From NCBI RefSeq assembly GCF_003665095.1, contig NZ_RCHV01000002.1:4450501-4514500 (forward strand): 64,000 nt of DNA, in the 5' to 3' direction. The position numbers and the translations under genes were made by a program. The notes below the pieces were generated by a model that worked only from the letters and a program-made list of their open reading frames with translations, had not been told where the DNA came from and made no database searches. Positions 15,442 through 23,428 of the stretch are shown here, one piece after another; within the stretch, counting starts at the first letter, position 1; each line of letters opens with the position of its first letter. The stretch is from Streptomyces sp. Z26. Lineage in GTDB: Bacteria > Actinomycetota > Actinomycetes > Streptomycetales > Streptomycetaceae.

Positions 15442-16869
15442 ATGACTCGCTACCTCATCGGCATCGACAACGGCTCGCAGAGCACCAAGGTGACCGTCTT
15501 CGACGCGCGCGGGCGCGCCGTGTGCGCGGGGCGGCAGGCGCTGCGCCCGTACGACACCCCGCGGCCCGGCGTCGTCGAGCACCCGGACGACGACCTGTGG
15601 GCGTCCGTCGGGGAGGCGAGCAGGCGGGCGATGGCGGCGTTCCCCGGTGACCCCGCCGACATCGTGGGCGTCGGCCTGTGCACGATCCGGTTCTGCCGGG
15701 CGGTGCTGGCGGAGGACGGGTCGCTGGCGCAGCCGGTGATGAGCTGGATGGACGACCGCGTCTCCCGCCCGTACGAGCACACCGACCCGCGCGCCCGCTG
15801 GGTGACGACCTCGTCCGGCTACGTCACGCACCGCATGACGGGCGAGTTCCGCGACACCGCCGCCAACTACGCGGGCGTGTGGCCGCTGGACCCCGACACC
15901 TGGGCCTGGACGGAGGACGAGGAGGCGCGCGCCCGTACGGGGATGCCGCGCGCGATGCTGTTCGACCTGGTGTCGCCGGGCGACGTGCTGGGCCGGGTCA
16001 CCGCGGCCGCCGCCCGGCACACCGGCCTCCCGGAGGGCCTGCCGGTGGTGGCGACCGCCAACGACAAGGCGGTGGAGGCGCTCGGCTGCGGCCTCCGCGA
16101 CTCCGGCACGCTGCTGGTCTCCCTCGGCACGTACGTCGCGGGCATGACCACCGGCCCCCGCCACCTGCCCGACGCCACCGGCCTGTGGACCAACTACGCC
16201 TGCCGGCCGGGCGCTTACCTGTACGAGTCGGGCGGGGTGCGGCGCGGCATGTGGACGGTGAGCTGGGTGCGCGACCTGCTCGGGGAGGACGCCCGTACGG
16301 GCGCGCGGGAGGCCGGGCTGTCGGTGGAGGACTGGCTCAACGAGCGGGCGGCGGAGGTGCCGCCGGGCTGCGACGGGCTGATGACGGTCCTCGACTGGCT
16401 GGCGCCGACGGACGCGCCGTACCGCAAGGGCGGCATGTTCGGCTTCGACGGGCGGCAGGGGCCGTTCCACCTGTACCGCTCGGTGCTGGAGGCGTTGGCG
16501 CTCACCCTGCACGACGCGGCGGGCACGATGGCGGCGGAGCTGGGCACCTCGTTCACGCGCACCGTCCTGTCGGGGGGCGGCGCCGGTTCCGACCTGATGA
16601 TGCGGATCTTCGCGGACGTCTTCGGCGTCCCCGCCCACCGCGCCGGGGTCACCGACGCGGCCGGTCTGGGCGCGGCCCTCTGCGCGGCGGTCGGCCTGGG
16701 CACGTACCCGGACTTCGACGCGGCGACCGACGCGATGGTCCGCCCCGGCCGGGTCTTCGCACCCGACCCCGGGAACCAGGCGGTGTACGCGGGGCTGGCC
16801 GAGGTGTACGGGCGCATCCGGGAGCGTACGGACCCGCTGTACCGGGAGTCGTACGCGCTGTTCGGCTGA
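15442..16869 (+). CDS. FGGY-family carbohydrate kinase
   Basis: A 475-residue ATP-dependent sugar or polyol kinase. YLIGIDNGSQSTKVTVFD at the N-terminus is the first phosphate-binding loop, VMSWMDDR near residue 95 resembles the substrate segment of xylulokinases, LVSLGTYVAGM near 230 is the second phosphate site, and LSGGGAGSDLMMRIFADVFG near 370 is the adenosine motif. It sits closer to xylulokinase/erythritol-kinase-like groups than to glycerol kinase by these motifs, but I cannot assign the substrate. ATG at 15442 has GGAG five bases upstream; GTG at 15436 is an alternative. It is the last gene of the leader-controlled operon and converges with a MmyB-type regulator. Confidence 0.88.
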   Translation: MTRYLIGIDNGSQSTKVTVFDARGRAVCAGRQALRPYDTPRPGVVEHPDDDLWASVGEASRRAMAAFPGDPADIVGVGLCTIRFCRAVLAEDGSLAQPVMSWMDDRVSRPYEHTDPRARWVTTSSGYVTHRMTGEFRDTAANYAGVWPLDPDTWAWTEDEEARARTGMPRAMLFDLVSPGDVLGRVTAAAARHTGLPEGLPVVATANDKAVEALGCGLRDSGTLLVSLGTYVAGMTTGPRHLPDATGLWTNYACRPGAYLYESGGVRRGMWTVSWVRDLLGEDARTGAREAGLSVEDWLNERAAEVPPGCDGLMTVLDWLAPTDAPYRKGGMFGFDGRQGPFHLYRSVLEALALTLHDAAGTMAAELGTSFTRTVLSGGGAGSDLMMRIFADVFGVPAHRAGVTDAAGLGAALCAAVGLGTYPDFDAATDAMVRPGRVFAPDPGNQAVYAGLAEVYGRIRERTDPLYRESYALFG

Positions 16870-16906
16870 CGCGCTTCGGCCGACGCGGCTCAGAGGTGCC
16901 GGGGGT

Positions 16907-17749
16907 TCAGGGGACGGTCTGGGTGCCGATGACGGACAGCAGCCGCAGCTTCTCGTAGCTCTCGCTGCCGGGGGCGGCGGTGTAGACGAGCAGGCAGTGG
17001 GACTGCTCCGGGTCGAGCAGCGTCTGGCAGTCCAGCTCCAGCGCGCCGACCTCGGGGTGCAGGAACCGCTTCCGGTGGCGCGGGCGTACGCCGACCTCGT
17101 GGCGCTCCCACAGCGTCCGGAACTCCTCGCTCCGCTCCCGTAGCAGCTCGGCGTAGCGCGCGGCGGGCGAGCCGGGGCCGCGCAGCGCGACGACCCCGCG
17201 CAGCCCGGACGCGAACACCCGCGACAGCAGCGGATGGTCGGCGGGCGCGTACCGGGCGCGGGTGGCCGGGTCGGTGAACCAGCGGTAGCCGATGCTGCGT
17301 TCGGGCCCGGTCCAGCCGGTCGTGTCCCCGGTCAGCGCCACCCCGAGCGGCGTCTGCCGCAGCGTCTCGCCCAGCTCCGTGACGATCTCCGCGGGGGTGT
17401 CGGCCAGCCGGTCGAGGATGCGCAGCAGGCCGGGGCTGATGTGCTCGCTGGCCGCGCCCCGTACCGGCGGCGCCTGCCCGGCCAGCCGGAACAGGTGGTC
17501 CCGCTCCTCCGGGGACAGACGCAACCCCTGCGCCATCGACGCGATCATCCGCGCCGACGGCTGCGGGCCGCGCTCCCGTTCCAGCCGCGCGTAGTAGTCC
17601 GTCGACATGTGGCAGAGCGCGGCCACCTCCTCCCGGCGCAACCCGCCCGTCCTGCGCCGCCGCCCGCGCGGCAGACCCACGTCCTCCGGCTGGAGCAGCT
17701 CACGGCGGTGCCGCAGGAACGCGGCGAGCCCGGCCCGGTCGATCTCCAC
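16907..17749 (-). CDS. MmyB-type helix-turn-helix regulator
   Basis: A 280-residue regulator with an XRE helix-turn-helix at residues 8-80 ([20 protein letters not shown], then [29 protein letters not shown]). The C-terminal MmyB-like ligand-binding domain runs from about residue 105 ([20 protein letters not shown] to the end). Members bind fatty-acid-like ligands in solved structures and very often sit divergent from a short-chain dehydrogenase that they repress. That is exactly the arrangement here with the gene at 17990. The 240-base divergent region should carry the operator. The call is firm; the effector is unknown. Confidence 0.9.
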   Translation of the reverse strand: MEIDRAGLAAFLRHRRELLQPEDVGLPRGRRRRTGGLRREEVAALCHMSTDYYARLERERGPQPSARMIASMAQGLRLSPEERDHLFRLAGQAPPVRGAASEHISPGLLRILDRLADTPAEIVTELGETLRQTPLGVALTGDTTGWTGPERSIGYRWFTDPATRARYAPADHPLLSRVFASGLRGVVALRGPGSPAARYAELLRERSEEFRTLWERHEVGVRPRHRKRFLHPEVGALELDCQTLLDPEQSHCLLVYTAAPGSESYEKLRLLSVIGTQTVP

Positions 17750-17989
17750 CTGTCTCCTCCGTACGTCCGCCGGGGCCGTCCCCGTGCTGCCCCCTTTCTA
17801 CCGCCGCTGCCCGCGCGCAGCCACGGACCGCCGATCCCCCCGTACGGCCCACCGCCGCCGTACGCGTATCGGGCCGATCCCCCCGTGCGGCGCCGGGCGC
17901 GGACCCCGTATCAGCGGATCGGCAGTCCCTGGAGGGGACCGGCCGCACGCGTCATCGTGGAGGGGACGACACGACGAGGGAGACAGCAC

Positions 17990-18928
17990 ATGCCACGCGG
18001 AGACATCGACATCACCGTCCCGGACCTGGCCGGGAAACGCGCCGTCGTCACCGGCGGGAGCGACGGCATCGGACTCGGCATCGCGACCCGGCTGGCCGCC
18101 GCGGGCGCGGAGGTCGTCCTCCCCGTACGCAACCCCGACAAGGGCGAGGCGGCGCTCGCCGCCGTACGGGCGCGGGCCCCGCACGCCGACGTGTCGCTGC
18201 GCGCGCTCGACCTGTCCTCGCTCGCCTCCGTCGCGGCGCTCGGCGCGACCCTGCGGGACGAGGCCAGGCCCGTGCACCTCCTGATCAACAACGCCGGGGT
18301 GATGACCCCGCCCGACCGGCAGACGACCGCCGACGGCTTCGAGTTGCAGTTCGGCACGAACCACCTCGGGCACTTCGCCCTCGTCCACCACCTGCTGCCG
18401 CTGCTGCGCGCGGGCCGCGCCCGGGTCACCTCGCAGCTGAGCGTCGCCGCCAACAGCCACTCCATCCACTGGGACGACCTCAACTGGGAGCGCTCGTACG
18501 ACGGCCGCCACGCGTACAGCCAGTCGAAGATCGCGCTCGGCCTCTTCGCGCTGGAGCTGGACCGGCGCAGCCGCGTCGGCGACTGGGGCGTCACCAGCAC
18601 CCTCTGCCACCCCGGGATCGCCCCGACGAGCCTGCTCGCCGCCCGACCGGAACTGCGCCGCGACAAGGACACCACGGGGGTGCGCGTGATCCGCGCGCTG
18701 TCCGCGCGGGGCGTACTCGTGGGGACCGTACGGACCGCGCAGCTGCCCGCGCTGTACGCCGCCACCTCGCCCGACGCCGTACCCGGCCGCTTCTACGGGC
18801 CCGCCGGGCCCGGGCACATGGGCGGTCCGCCCGCGGAGCAGAAGCTGTACGGGCGGCTGCGCGACGCCGAGGAGGCGCGGCGGGTCTGGCGGGTGTCCGA
18901 GGAGCTGTGCGGGGTCCTCACCGGCTGA
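17990..18928 (+). CDS. Short-chain dehydrogenase, retinol-dehydrogenase-like
   Basis: A 312-residue SDR. The cofactor site [10 protein letters not shown] lies near residue 20 with NADP preference suggested by [18 protein letters not shown] near residue 100 and the serine in [11 protein letters not shown] precede the catalytic YSQSK near residue 183. The extended C-terminus resembles the WWOX/retinol dehydrogenase group common in Streptomyces, which act on aldehydes, ketones or alcohols of varied compounds. ATG at 17990 has GAGGGAGA upstream. It is divergent from the MmyB-type gene that probably regulates it, and is followed by a repeat-rich spacer. Confidence 0.9.
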   Translation: MPRGDIDITVPDLAGKRAVVTGGSDGIGLGIATRLAAAGAEVVLPVRNPDKGEAALAAVRARAPHADVSLRALDLSSLASVAALGATLRDEARPVHLLINNAGVMTPPDRQTTADGFELQFGTNHLGHFALVHHLLPLLRAGRARVTSQLSVAANSHSIHWDDLNWERSYDGRHAYSQSKIALGLFALELDRRSRVGDWGVTSTLCHPGIAPTSLLAARPELRRDKDTTGVRVIRALSARGVLVGTVRTAQLPALYAATSPDAVPGRFYGPAGPGHMGGPPAEQKLYGRLRDAEEARRVWRVSEELCGVLTG

Positions 18929-18929
18929 C

Positions 18930-19130
18930 CCCGTCGTCCGCGCGCGCGGACGCCGGAAACCGCGCGCGGAAACGCGGCACCTCCGCGCGGAACGACCACC
19001 CCCGCGCGCGCCGACGAGCCGCGTCCCTCCGCGCGGAACGGTGCCACTGTCCGCGCGGAACGGCCCCACCGTGCGCGGAAACGGCGGCACCGCGCGCGCG
19101 GACGCCGGGACGCTCCCGCACGGTGGGACG
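18930..19130. repeat. GCGCGGAA-rich repetitive spacer
   Basis: The 13-mer TCCGCGCGGAACG occurs exactly at 18982-18994, 19028-19040 and 19050-19062, with close variants near 18941, 18960, 19071 and 19110. The spacer lacks a gene. The core CCGCGCGG is palindromic, so each copy can be a protein site or a short hairpin. Confidence 0.7.
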
Positions 19131-19138
19131 GAAACCGG

Positions 19139-19169
19139 GTGACGCGGGGCCGTACGGCGTGCGCAGAAT
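19139..19169 (+). promoter_or_regulatory. Probable promoter of a leaderless methyltransferase mRNA
   Basis: GTGACG at 19139-19144 and CAGAAT at 19164-19169 (19-base spacer) place the start at the ATG at 19177, seven bases beyond the -10 box, with no ribosome site. This geometry is typical of leaderless Streptomyces genes. Confidence 0.5.
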
Positions 19170-19176
19170 GCCCGCC

Positions 19177-19938
19177 ATGGACCGCGCACGGATCAGTTCC
19201 CTCGCCCACGCCGACCACCCCGTCGCCGCGCCACTGGGCGACGACTCCGTACGGGCCCTGTTGGACCGCGCGTCGCCGGACGGGCCGGGGCGGGTGCTCG
19301 ACCTCGGGTGCGGCACCGGCGTCTGGCTGACCCGCGCGCTCGCGGACCGGCCCGGACTCCGCGCCGACGGCGTCGACCACGACCCCGGTTCCGTCGCCGC
19401 CGCCACCCGCGCCGCCGACGCGGCGGGGCTCGGCGACCGCGTCGCCTTCCACACGGGCGACGCCTCCGCAGCCCGCTTCCCGTACCGGCACGACCTGGTG
19501 CTGTGCGTCGGCGCGACGCACGCGTTCGGCGGCCTGCTGCCCACCCTGCGGGCCGCCCGCGAACACCTCGCGCCGGGCGGCGCCGTGCTCGTCGGGGACG
19601 GCTTCTGGGAGCGCCCGCCCGGCCGGGCCACCCTGGACGCCGGGTTCGCCGCCGACGAGTACGACGACCTGGCGACGACCGTCGACCGGGTCGTGGCCGA
19701 GGGCTGGCTCCCGGTCCACGGGCACGTCAGCACCCTCCGCGAGTGGGACGACTACGAGTGGTCCTGGACGGGCGCGCTCACCCGCTGGGCCCTGGACCGC
19801 CCCGAACACCCCGACCACGACGAGGTGCTCCGCGCCGCGACCGGGCACCGCGACGCGTGGCTGCACGGCTACCGGGGCACGCTCGGCTTCGTCACGCTCC
19901 TGCTGCGCCGGGCCCCGGAGCCCCGTGATCCGACGTAG
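19177..19938 (+). CDS. SAM-dependent methyltransferase
   Basis: A 253-residue class I methyltransferase. Motif I is VLDLGCGTGVWLTRAL near residue 37, an acidic residue ends strand 2 (DGVDHDP), and LVLCVGATHAFGG near 105 is the motif IV region, followed by LAPGGAVLVGDGFWERPP. The profile fits small-molecule methyltransferases of the Methyltransf_25/11 groups. The start is set at 19177 from the leaderless promoter pattern; ATG at 19168 is possible. It is monocistronic between the repeat spacer and a small membrane protein gene. Its substrate cannot be inferred. Confidence 0.82.
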   Translation: MDRARISSLAHADHPVAAPLGDDSVRALLDRASPDGPGRVLDLGCGTGVWLTRALADRPGLRADGVDHDPGSVAAATRAADAAGLGDRVAFHTGDASAARFPYRHDLVLCVGATHAFGGLLPTLRAAREHLAPGGAVLVGDGFWERPPGRATLDAGFAADEYDDLATTVDRVVAEGWLPVHGHVSTLREWDDYEWSWTGALTRWALDRPEHPDHDEVLRAATGHRDAWLHGYRGTLGFVTLLLRRAPEPRDPT

Positions 19939-20044
19939 GCGGTGTCCGGGCGACGCCCGCACCACCGGGGTGCCCGGCCCGCGCGTACACTCACCGGCAC
20001 GTCGCCGGTGGCCGCGGCGGAGACCGGGGGGAGGGCCACTGCCC

Positions 20045-20623
20045 GTGCACGACCACGACGGCGCCCGCGACGAGGGCGCCCCGGACGACGGCGTCGACCC
20101 GCCCGGCTGGGGCCCGCCACCCGTACGCCCGCTGCCCCTGCGGCTGTCGCTCGTCGTCCCGACCCTGGCGTTCCTGCCCCTGTGGTGGGTGGTCTGGCTC
20201 CTGCTGGCGGCCTTCTTCCTCTGCCTGGCGCCGTTCGCCCAGCTCGTCGTCCACCTGATGCCGCGTACGGAGAACGGCGCCGTACGGCTGCTCGACGCCA
20301 CGCTGGGCCGGGTGCCGTTCCTCCCGCTGTGGTGCGTGACCCCGGTCGCGCTCGTACGGGAGGGGGACACGGCCTACTACCGGGCGCGCGTGGAGCGGCG
20401 GATCGCGCGGCGGACCCGGCGGGTGGCGACCGCGACGCACGCCCGCGAGCACCACCGCGAACTGGACCTGGGCGTCCACCACTTCCGCGGCGCGGGCGCG
20501 GGCCACGTCCTGCGCGTCGCCCGGCCGCGCGGCTGGGACCTCCACCCCGTGCTGCGTTCGCACCCCCGGCGGCGGCTGCGCCTCCGCCACGACGGCCGCC
20601 CGCGCCCCGGGGACACGGCGTAG
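20045..20623 (+). CDS. Small membrane protein of unknown function
   Basis: A 192-residue protein. After an acidic, Pro-rich N-terminus it has a hydrophobic block near residues 35-70 (LSLVVPTLAFLPLWWVVWLL and on) that can form one long or two short membrane helices. A basic soluble tail follows, rich in Arg and His (RRIARRTRRVATATHAREHH). I do not recognise the family. GTG at 20045 is preceded by GGGGGGAGGG, and a TACACT -10-like box is at 19986-19991. It is followed by another small membrane protein gene. Confidence 0.6.
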   Translation: MHDHDGARDEGAPDDGVDPPGWGPPPVRPLPLRLSLVVPTLAFLPLWWVVWLLLAAFFLCLAPFAQLVVHLMPRTENGAVRLLDATLGRVPFLPLWCVTPVALVREGDTAYYRARVERRIARRTRRVATATHAREHHRELDLGVHHFRGAGAGHVLRVARPRGWDLHPVLRSHPRRRLRLRHDGRPRPGDTA

Positions 20624-20765
20624 CCGCCGCGCGTCCCCTCCGCCGGGTGCGGGCGGCGGTCGTGGGCCTGACCGGAGCGCGGATCGGGCCGTGCCGGGAA
20701 GACGTAGCATCGTCGCCGACGTGGCGAGGTGAAGGCCGTCGCCCGCTGACGAGGCGGTGTGAGAC

Positions 20766-21260
20766 GTGAAACAGAAGAAGCCTTGGACGATCCAGTGGCA
20801 CATCGCCGCGGACGGCACGGTGATCAAGCAGCGGTCTCGGGGGAGCGCGGAGCACGAACAGCTGTTCCAGGAGTTCGCGACGACGCGGACGCCGGAGATC
20901 GAGCAACTCGACGCCATGGAGGAGGAACGGCTCCGTGCCAGCGCCTCCGGCGAGCGGAGGGCCCGGGCCCTGCTCCACCTGACCTACGTGGCTCTCGCGG
21001 GGCTCGCGGTCGGGGTCGTGTCCACCGTGGTCGGCATGGATACCGGGTTCTTGACGCTGGGGTCGCTCGCCGTCGTCGTTCTCCTCGGGCTCAGCACGGG
21101 TCTCCTCATACGGGCATCGATGAGTGGGTATCAGCGCGCCCACCGGGAAGTCGGGTTCGCGTCGTCGGGGGGCGTCACGGTCGCCGCCCGCGAGGCCCGC
21201 ACGATGATCAGCGATCCACGTGCCGTCTCCGGCCGGGAGTTCGCCGCCGTCCGGGCCTGA
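20766..21260 (+). CDS. Small two-helix membrane protein of unknown function
   Basis: A 164-residue protein. Residues 1-70 are polar and contain a possible coiled coil (EIEQLDAMEEERLRASASGE). Two membrane helices near residues 70-90 and 95-113 follow, and then a cytoplasmic tail. It starts at GTG 20766; a TAGCAT box at 20705-20710 may be the -10. Codon third positions are slightly less GC-biased than in neighbouring genes, which could mean recent acquisition or low expression. No family is recognised. It converges with the response regulator gene. Confidence 0.6.
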   Translation: MKQKKPWTIQWHIAADGTVIKQRSRGSAEHEQLFQEFATTRTPEIEQLDAMEEERLRASASGERRARALLHLTYVALAGLAVGVVSTVVGMDTGFLTLGSLAVVVLLGLSTGLLIRASMSGYQRAHREVGFASSGGVTVAAREARTMISDPRAVSGREFAAVRA

Positions 21261-21395
21261 CGGCCGCCGCGTGCGGTGACCAGAGGGCCCCGGGCCGCTC
21301 AAGTGCCGGGCCGTGGCGCCCGGTTAAGCGGTGCCCCGGTGCCCCGCGCGCCGGCGTACGCGGAACCAGCGTCGAGGGATGTGCTCCGGGGCGTC

Positions 21396-22076
21396 TCAGG
21401 ACGCCGTGTCACCGGGGTCGACGAGCCCGGTGCGGTAGGCGATGACGACGAGCTGCGCCCGGTCCCGCGCGTCCAGTTTCGTCATGGCGCGCTGCACGTG
21501 GGCCCGTACGGTGAACGGGCTGAGGAACATCCGCTCGGCGATCTCCTGGTTGGACAGCCCGGTCGCGACCAGGGCCACCATCTCGCGCTCGCGCGGGGTG
21601 AGTACGGCGAGGCGGTCGGGGTGGTGCGGCGAGCCGGAGCGGTCCGGCGTCGCCAGGAAGCGGGTGACCAGGGACCGGGTCGCGGCGGGGGAGAGGAGGG
21701 TGTCGCCGTCCGCGATGGTGCGTACGGCGGCCAGCAGGTCCTCGGCCCCGATGCCCTTGCCGATGAAGCCCCCGGCACCCGCGCGCAGCGCCTGCGCGAC
21801 GTACTCGTCCGTCTCGTACGTGGTGAGGATCAGGATGCGTACGGCGTGCAGCTCCGGGTCCGCGCAGATCCGCGCGGTGGCGTCGAGGCCGTCGACGTCG
21901 GGCATGCTGATGTCCATCACCACCACGTCCGGGCGCAGCGCGCGGGTCAGCCGCACCGCCTCGGCGCCGTCGGCGGCCTCCCCGACGACGGTGAGGTCGT
22001 CGGCGCTGTCGAGGAGCATCCGGAACGCGCCGCGCAACAGCGCCTGGTCGTCCGCGAGAAGTACGCGCAGCGTCAC
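21396..22076 (-). CDS. NarL/FixJ-family response regulator
   Basis: A 226-residue response regulator. The receiver domain (residues 1-120) begins LRVLLADDQALLRGAFRMLL and has the phosphoacceptor aspartate in VVVMDISMPDVDG near residue 54 and a lysine in FIGKG near 104. The LuxR helix-turn-helix is near residues 155-215 (LTPREREMVALVATGLSNQEIAERMFLS). The GTG at 22076 overlaps the kinase stop by four bases, so the pair is translationally coupled. With the MMPL exporter upstream in the same direction, it likely belongs to a three-gene export/sensing operon. Confidence 0.93.
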   Translation of the reverse strand: MTLRVLLADDQALLRGAFRMLLDSADDLTVVGEAADGAEAVRLTRALRPDVVVMDISMPDVDGLDATARICADPELHAVRILILTTYETDEYVAQALRAGAGGFIGKGIGAEDLLAAVRTIADGDTLLSPAATRSLVTRFLATPDRSGSPHHPDRLAVLTPREREMVALVATGLSNQEIAERMFLSPFTVRAHVQRAMTKLDARDRAQLVVIAYRTGLVDPGDTAS

Positions 22077-23422
22077 ACCGCACCTCCGTCGGCGGGTACT
22101 CCGGGGGCGGGGGCCGTGGGCGACGGCGCTTCGGCCGGTGTCCCGTCCACGGGTGGGGCGGGCAGCTCGCTGGACACCAGGAAGCCGCCTTCGGGGCGGC
22201 TTCCGGCGGAGAGTCGGCCGCCGATGGCGGAGGCGCGTTCGCGCATGCCGATCAGGCCGTAACCGGGGGCGCGTTCGCCCATCGCGGGCGTCACCGGCAC
22301 ACCGCCACCGGCTCCCGTACCGCCCGTTCCCGTCAGGCCCGCTCCCGTACGGTTGCCCGCGCCGTCGTCGGACACGGTGACGGCCACCCGGTCCCGGCCC
22401 CAGACGAGACCGACCCGGGCGGTGCCGGTCCCGGCGTGCTTGGCCACGTTGGTCAGCGCCTCCTGCACGATGCGGTACGCGGTCAGGTCCACGCCCGGCG
22501 CCAACGGGCGGGGCGTGCCCTCCTCGTCGACCGCGACGTCGAGCCCCGCGCGCCGGAACGACGCCAGGAGCGTGGGCAGCCGCGCCAGCCCCGGCGGCGG
22601 GCCCGCGGGCGCGGCCGTGTCCCCGGTCTGGCGCAGCAGCCCGACGGTGGCCCGCAGGTCGTCGAGGGCGTCCCCGGTCGTACGGACCAGCTCCCGCAGG
22701 CTCTGCCGGGCCTGCTCCGGGCGGGCGTCGAAGAGGTGGGAGGCCACGCTGGCCTGCGCGTTGGCGAGGGTGATCTGGTGGGCCACCGCGTCGTGCAGGT
22801 CCCGCGCGATGCGTACCCGCTCCTCGCCCACCCGCTGCCGCGCCTCGCTGTCCCGGGTCTCCTCGGCGCGCTGGGCCCGTTCCTCCACGGCGGCGACGTA
22901 CGCGCGCCGGTGGTGCGTGGAACGCCCCAGTACGCCCGCCACCAGCGGGAACGCCGCCACCGTGGCCATCCGGCTGGTGTCCTGCCAGGAGTCGGCCTCG
23001 AAGAAGGGCACCGACGCGACCAGCAGCACCGCGGCGGCGAACGACACGGTGCCCGCCGCCCGCCGTTCGGTGCGCGCGGTGAGGGCGCAGGAGTAGGCGG
23101 CGACCACGGCCGGGGCCACGATCAGCGGGTTCGGCAGCAGGCCCAGGACCGGCAGCAGCAGCCCGCACACCGTCGTGGCCGCCAGCGTCGCCAGCGGGGC
23201 GCGGTGCCGCGCGGGCAGCACGGCGCAGGACACCGTCGCGAGGACGTACGCCACCACGGGTGGCGGTGCCACCGTGTCGTCGTTCCCGACCCCGACCCCG
23301 ACCACGCCGCCGAGCAGGCAGAGCGTGAACGCCACCGCCGTGACGACCGCTTCGCGCCGCCACCGTCCCTGCGGCAGGGGAGCCAGGTGCGACAGGGGAG
23401 CACCGTCACCCGTGTCCGTCAT
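22073..23422 (-). CDS. Membrane histidine kinase, HisKA_3 type
   Basis: A 449-residue sensor. Residues 25-165 hold about five membrane helices with short loops, so sensing is probably within or at the membrane. A coiled linker leads to the phosphoacceptor site RIARDLHDAVAHQITLANAQ near residue 205. The ATPase domain has NVAKHA (N box) near 320 and GLIGMRERA with GG near 395. A Gly/Thr-rich insertion lies between N and G boxes (TGTGGTGAGGG). It starts six bases after the MMPL gene ends and overlaps the response regulator by four bases. The signal is unknown. Confidence 0.92.
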   Translation of the reverse strand: MTDTGDGAPLSHLAPLPQGRWRREAVVTAVAFTLCLLGGVVGVGVGNDDTVAPPPVVAYVLATVSCAVLPARHRAPLATLAATTVCGLLLPVLGLLPNPLIVAPAVVAAYSCALTARTERRAAGTVSFAAAVLLVASVPFFEADSWQDTSRMATVAAFPLVAGVLGRSTHHRRAYVAAVEERAQRAEETRDSEARQRVGEERVRIARDLHDAVAHQITLANAQASVASHLFDARPEQARQSLRELVRTTGDALDDLRATVGLLRQTGDTAAPAGPPPGLARLPTLLASFRRAGLDVAVDEEGTPRPLAPGVDLTAYRIVQEALTNVAKHAGTGTARVGLVWGRDRVAVTVSDDGAGNRTGAGLTGTGGTGAGGGVPVTPAMGERAPGYGLIGMRERASAIGGRLSAGSRPEGGFLVSSELPAPPVDGTPAEAPSPTAPAPGVPADGGAV

Positions 23423-23428
23423 GGTGGG

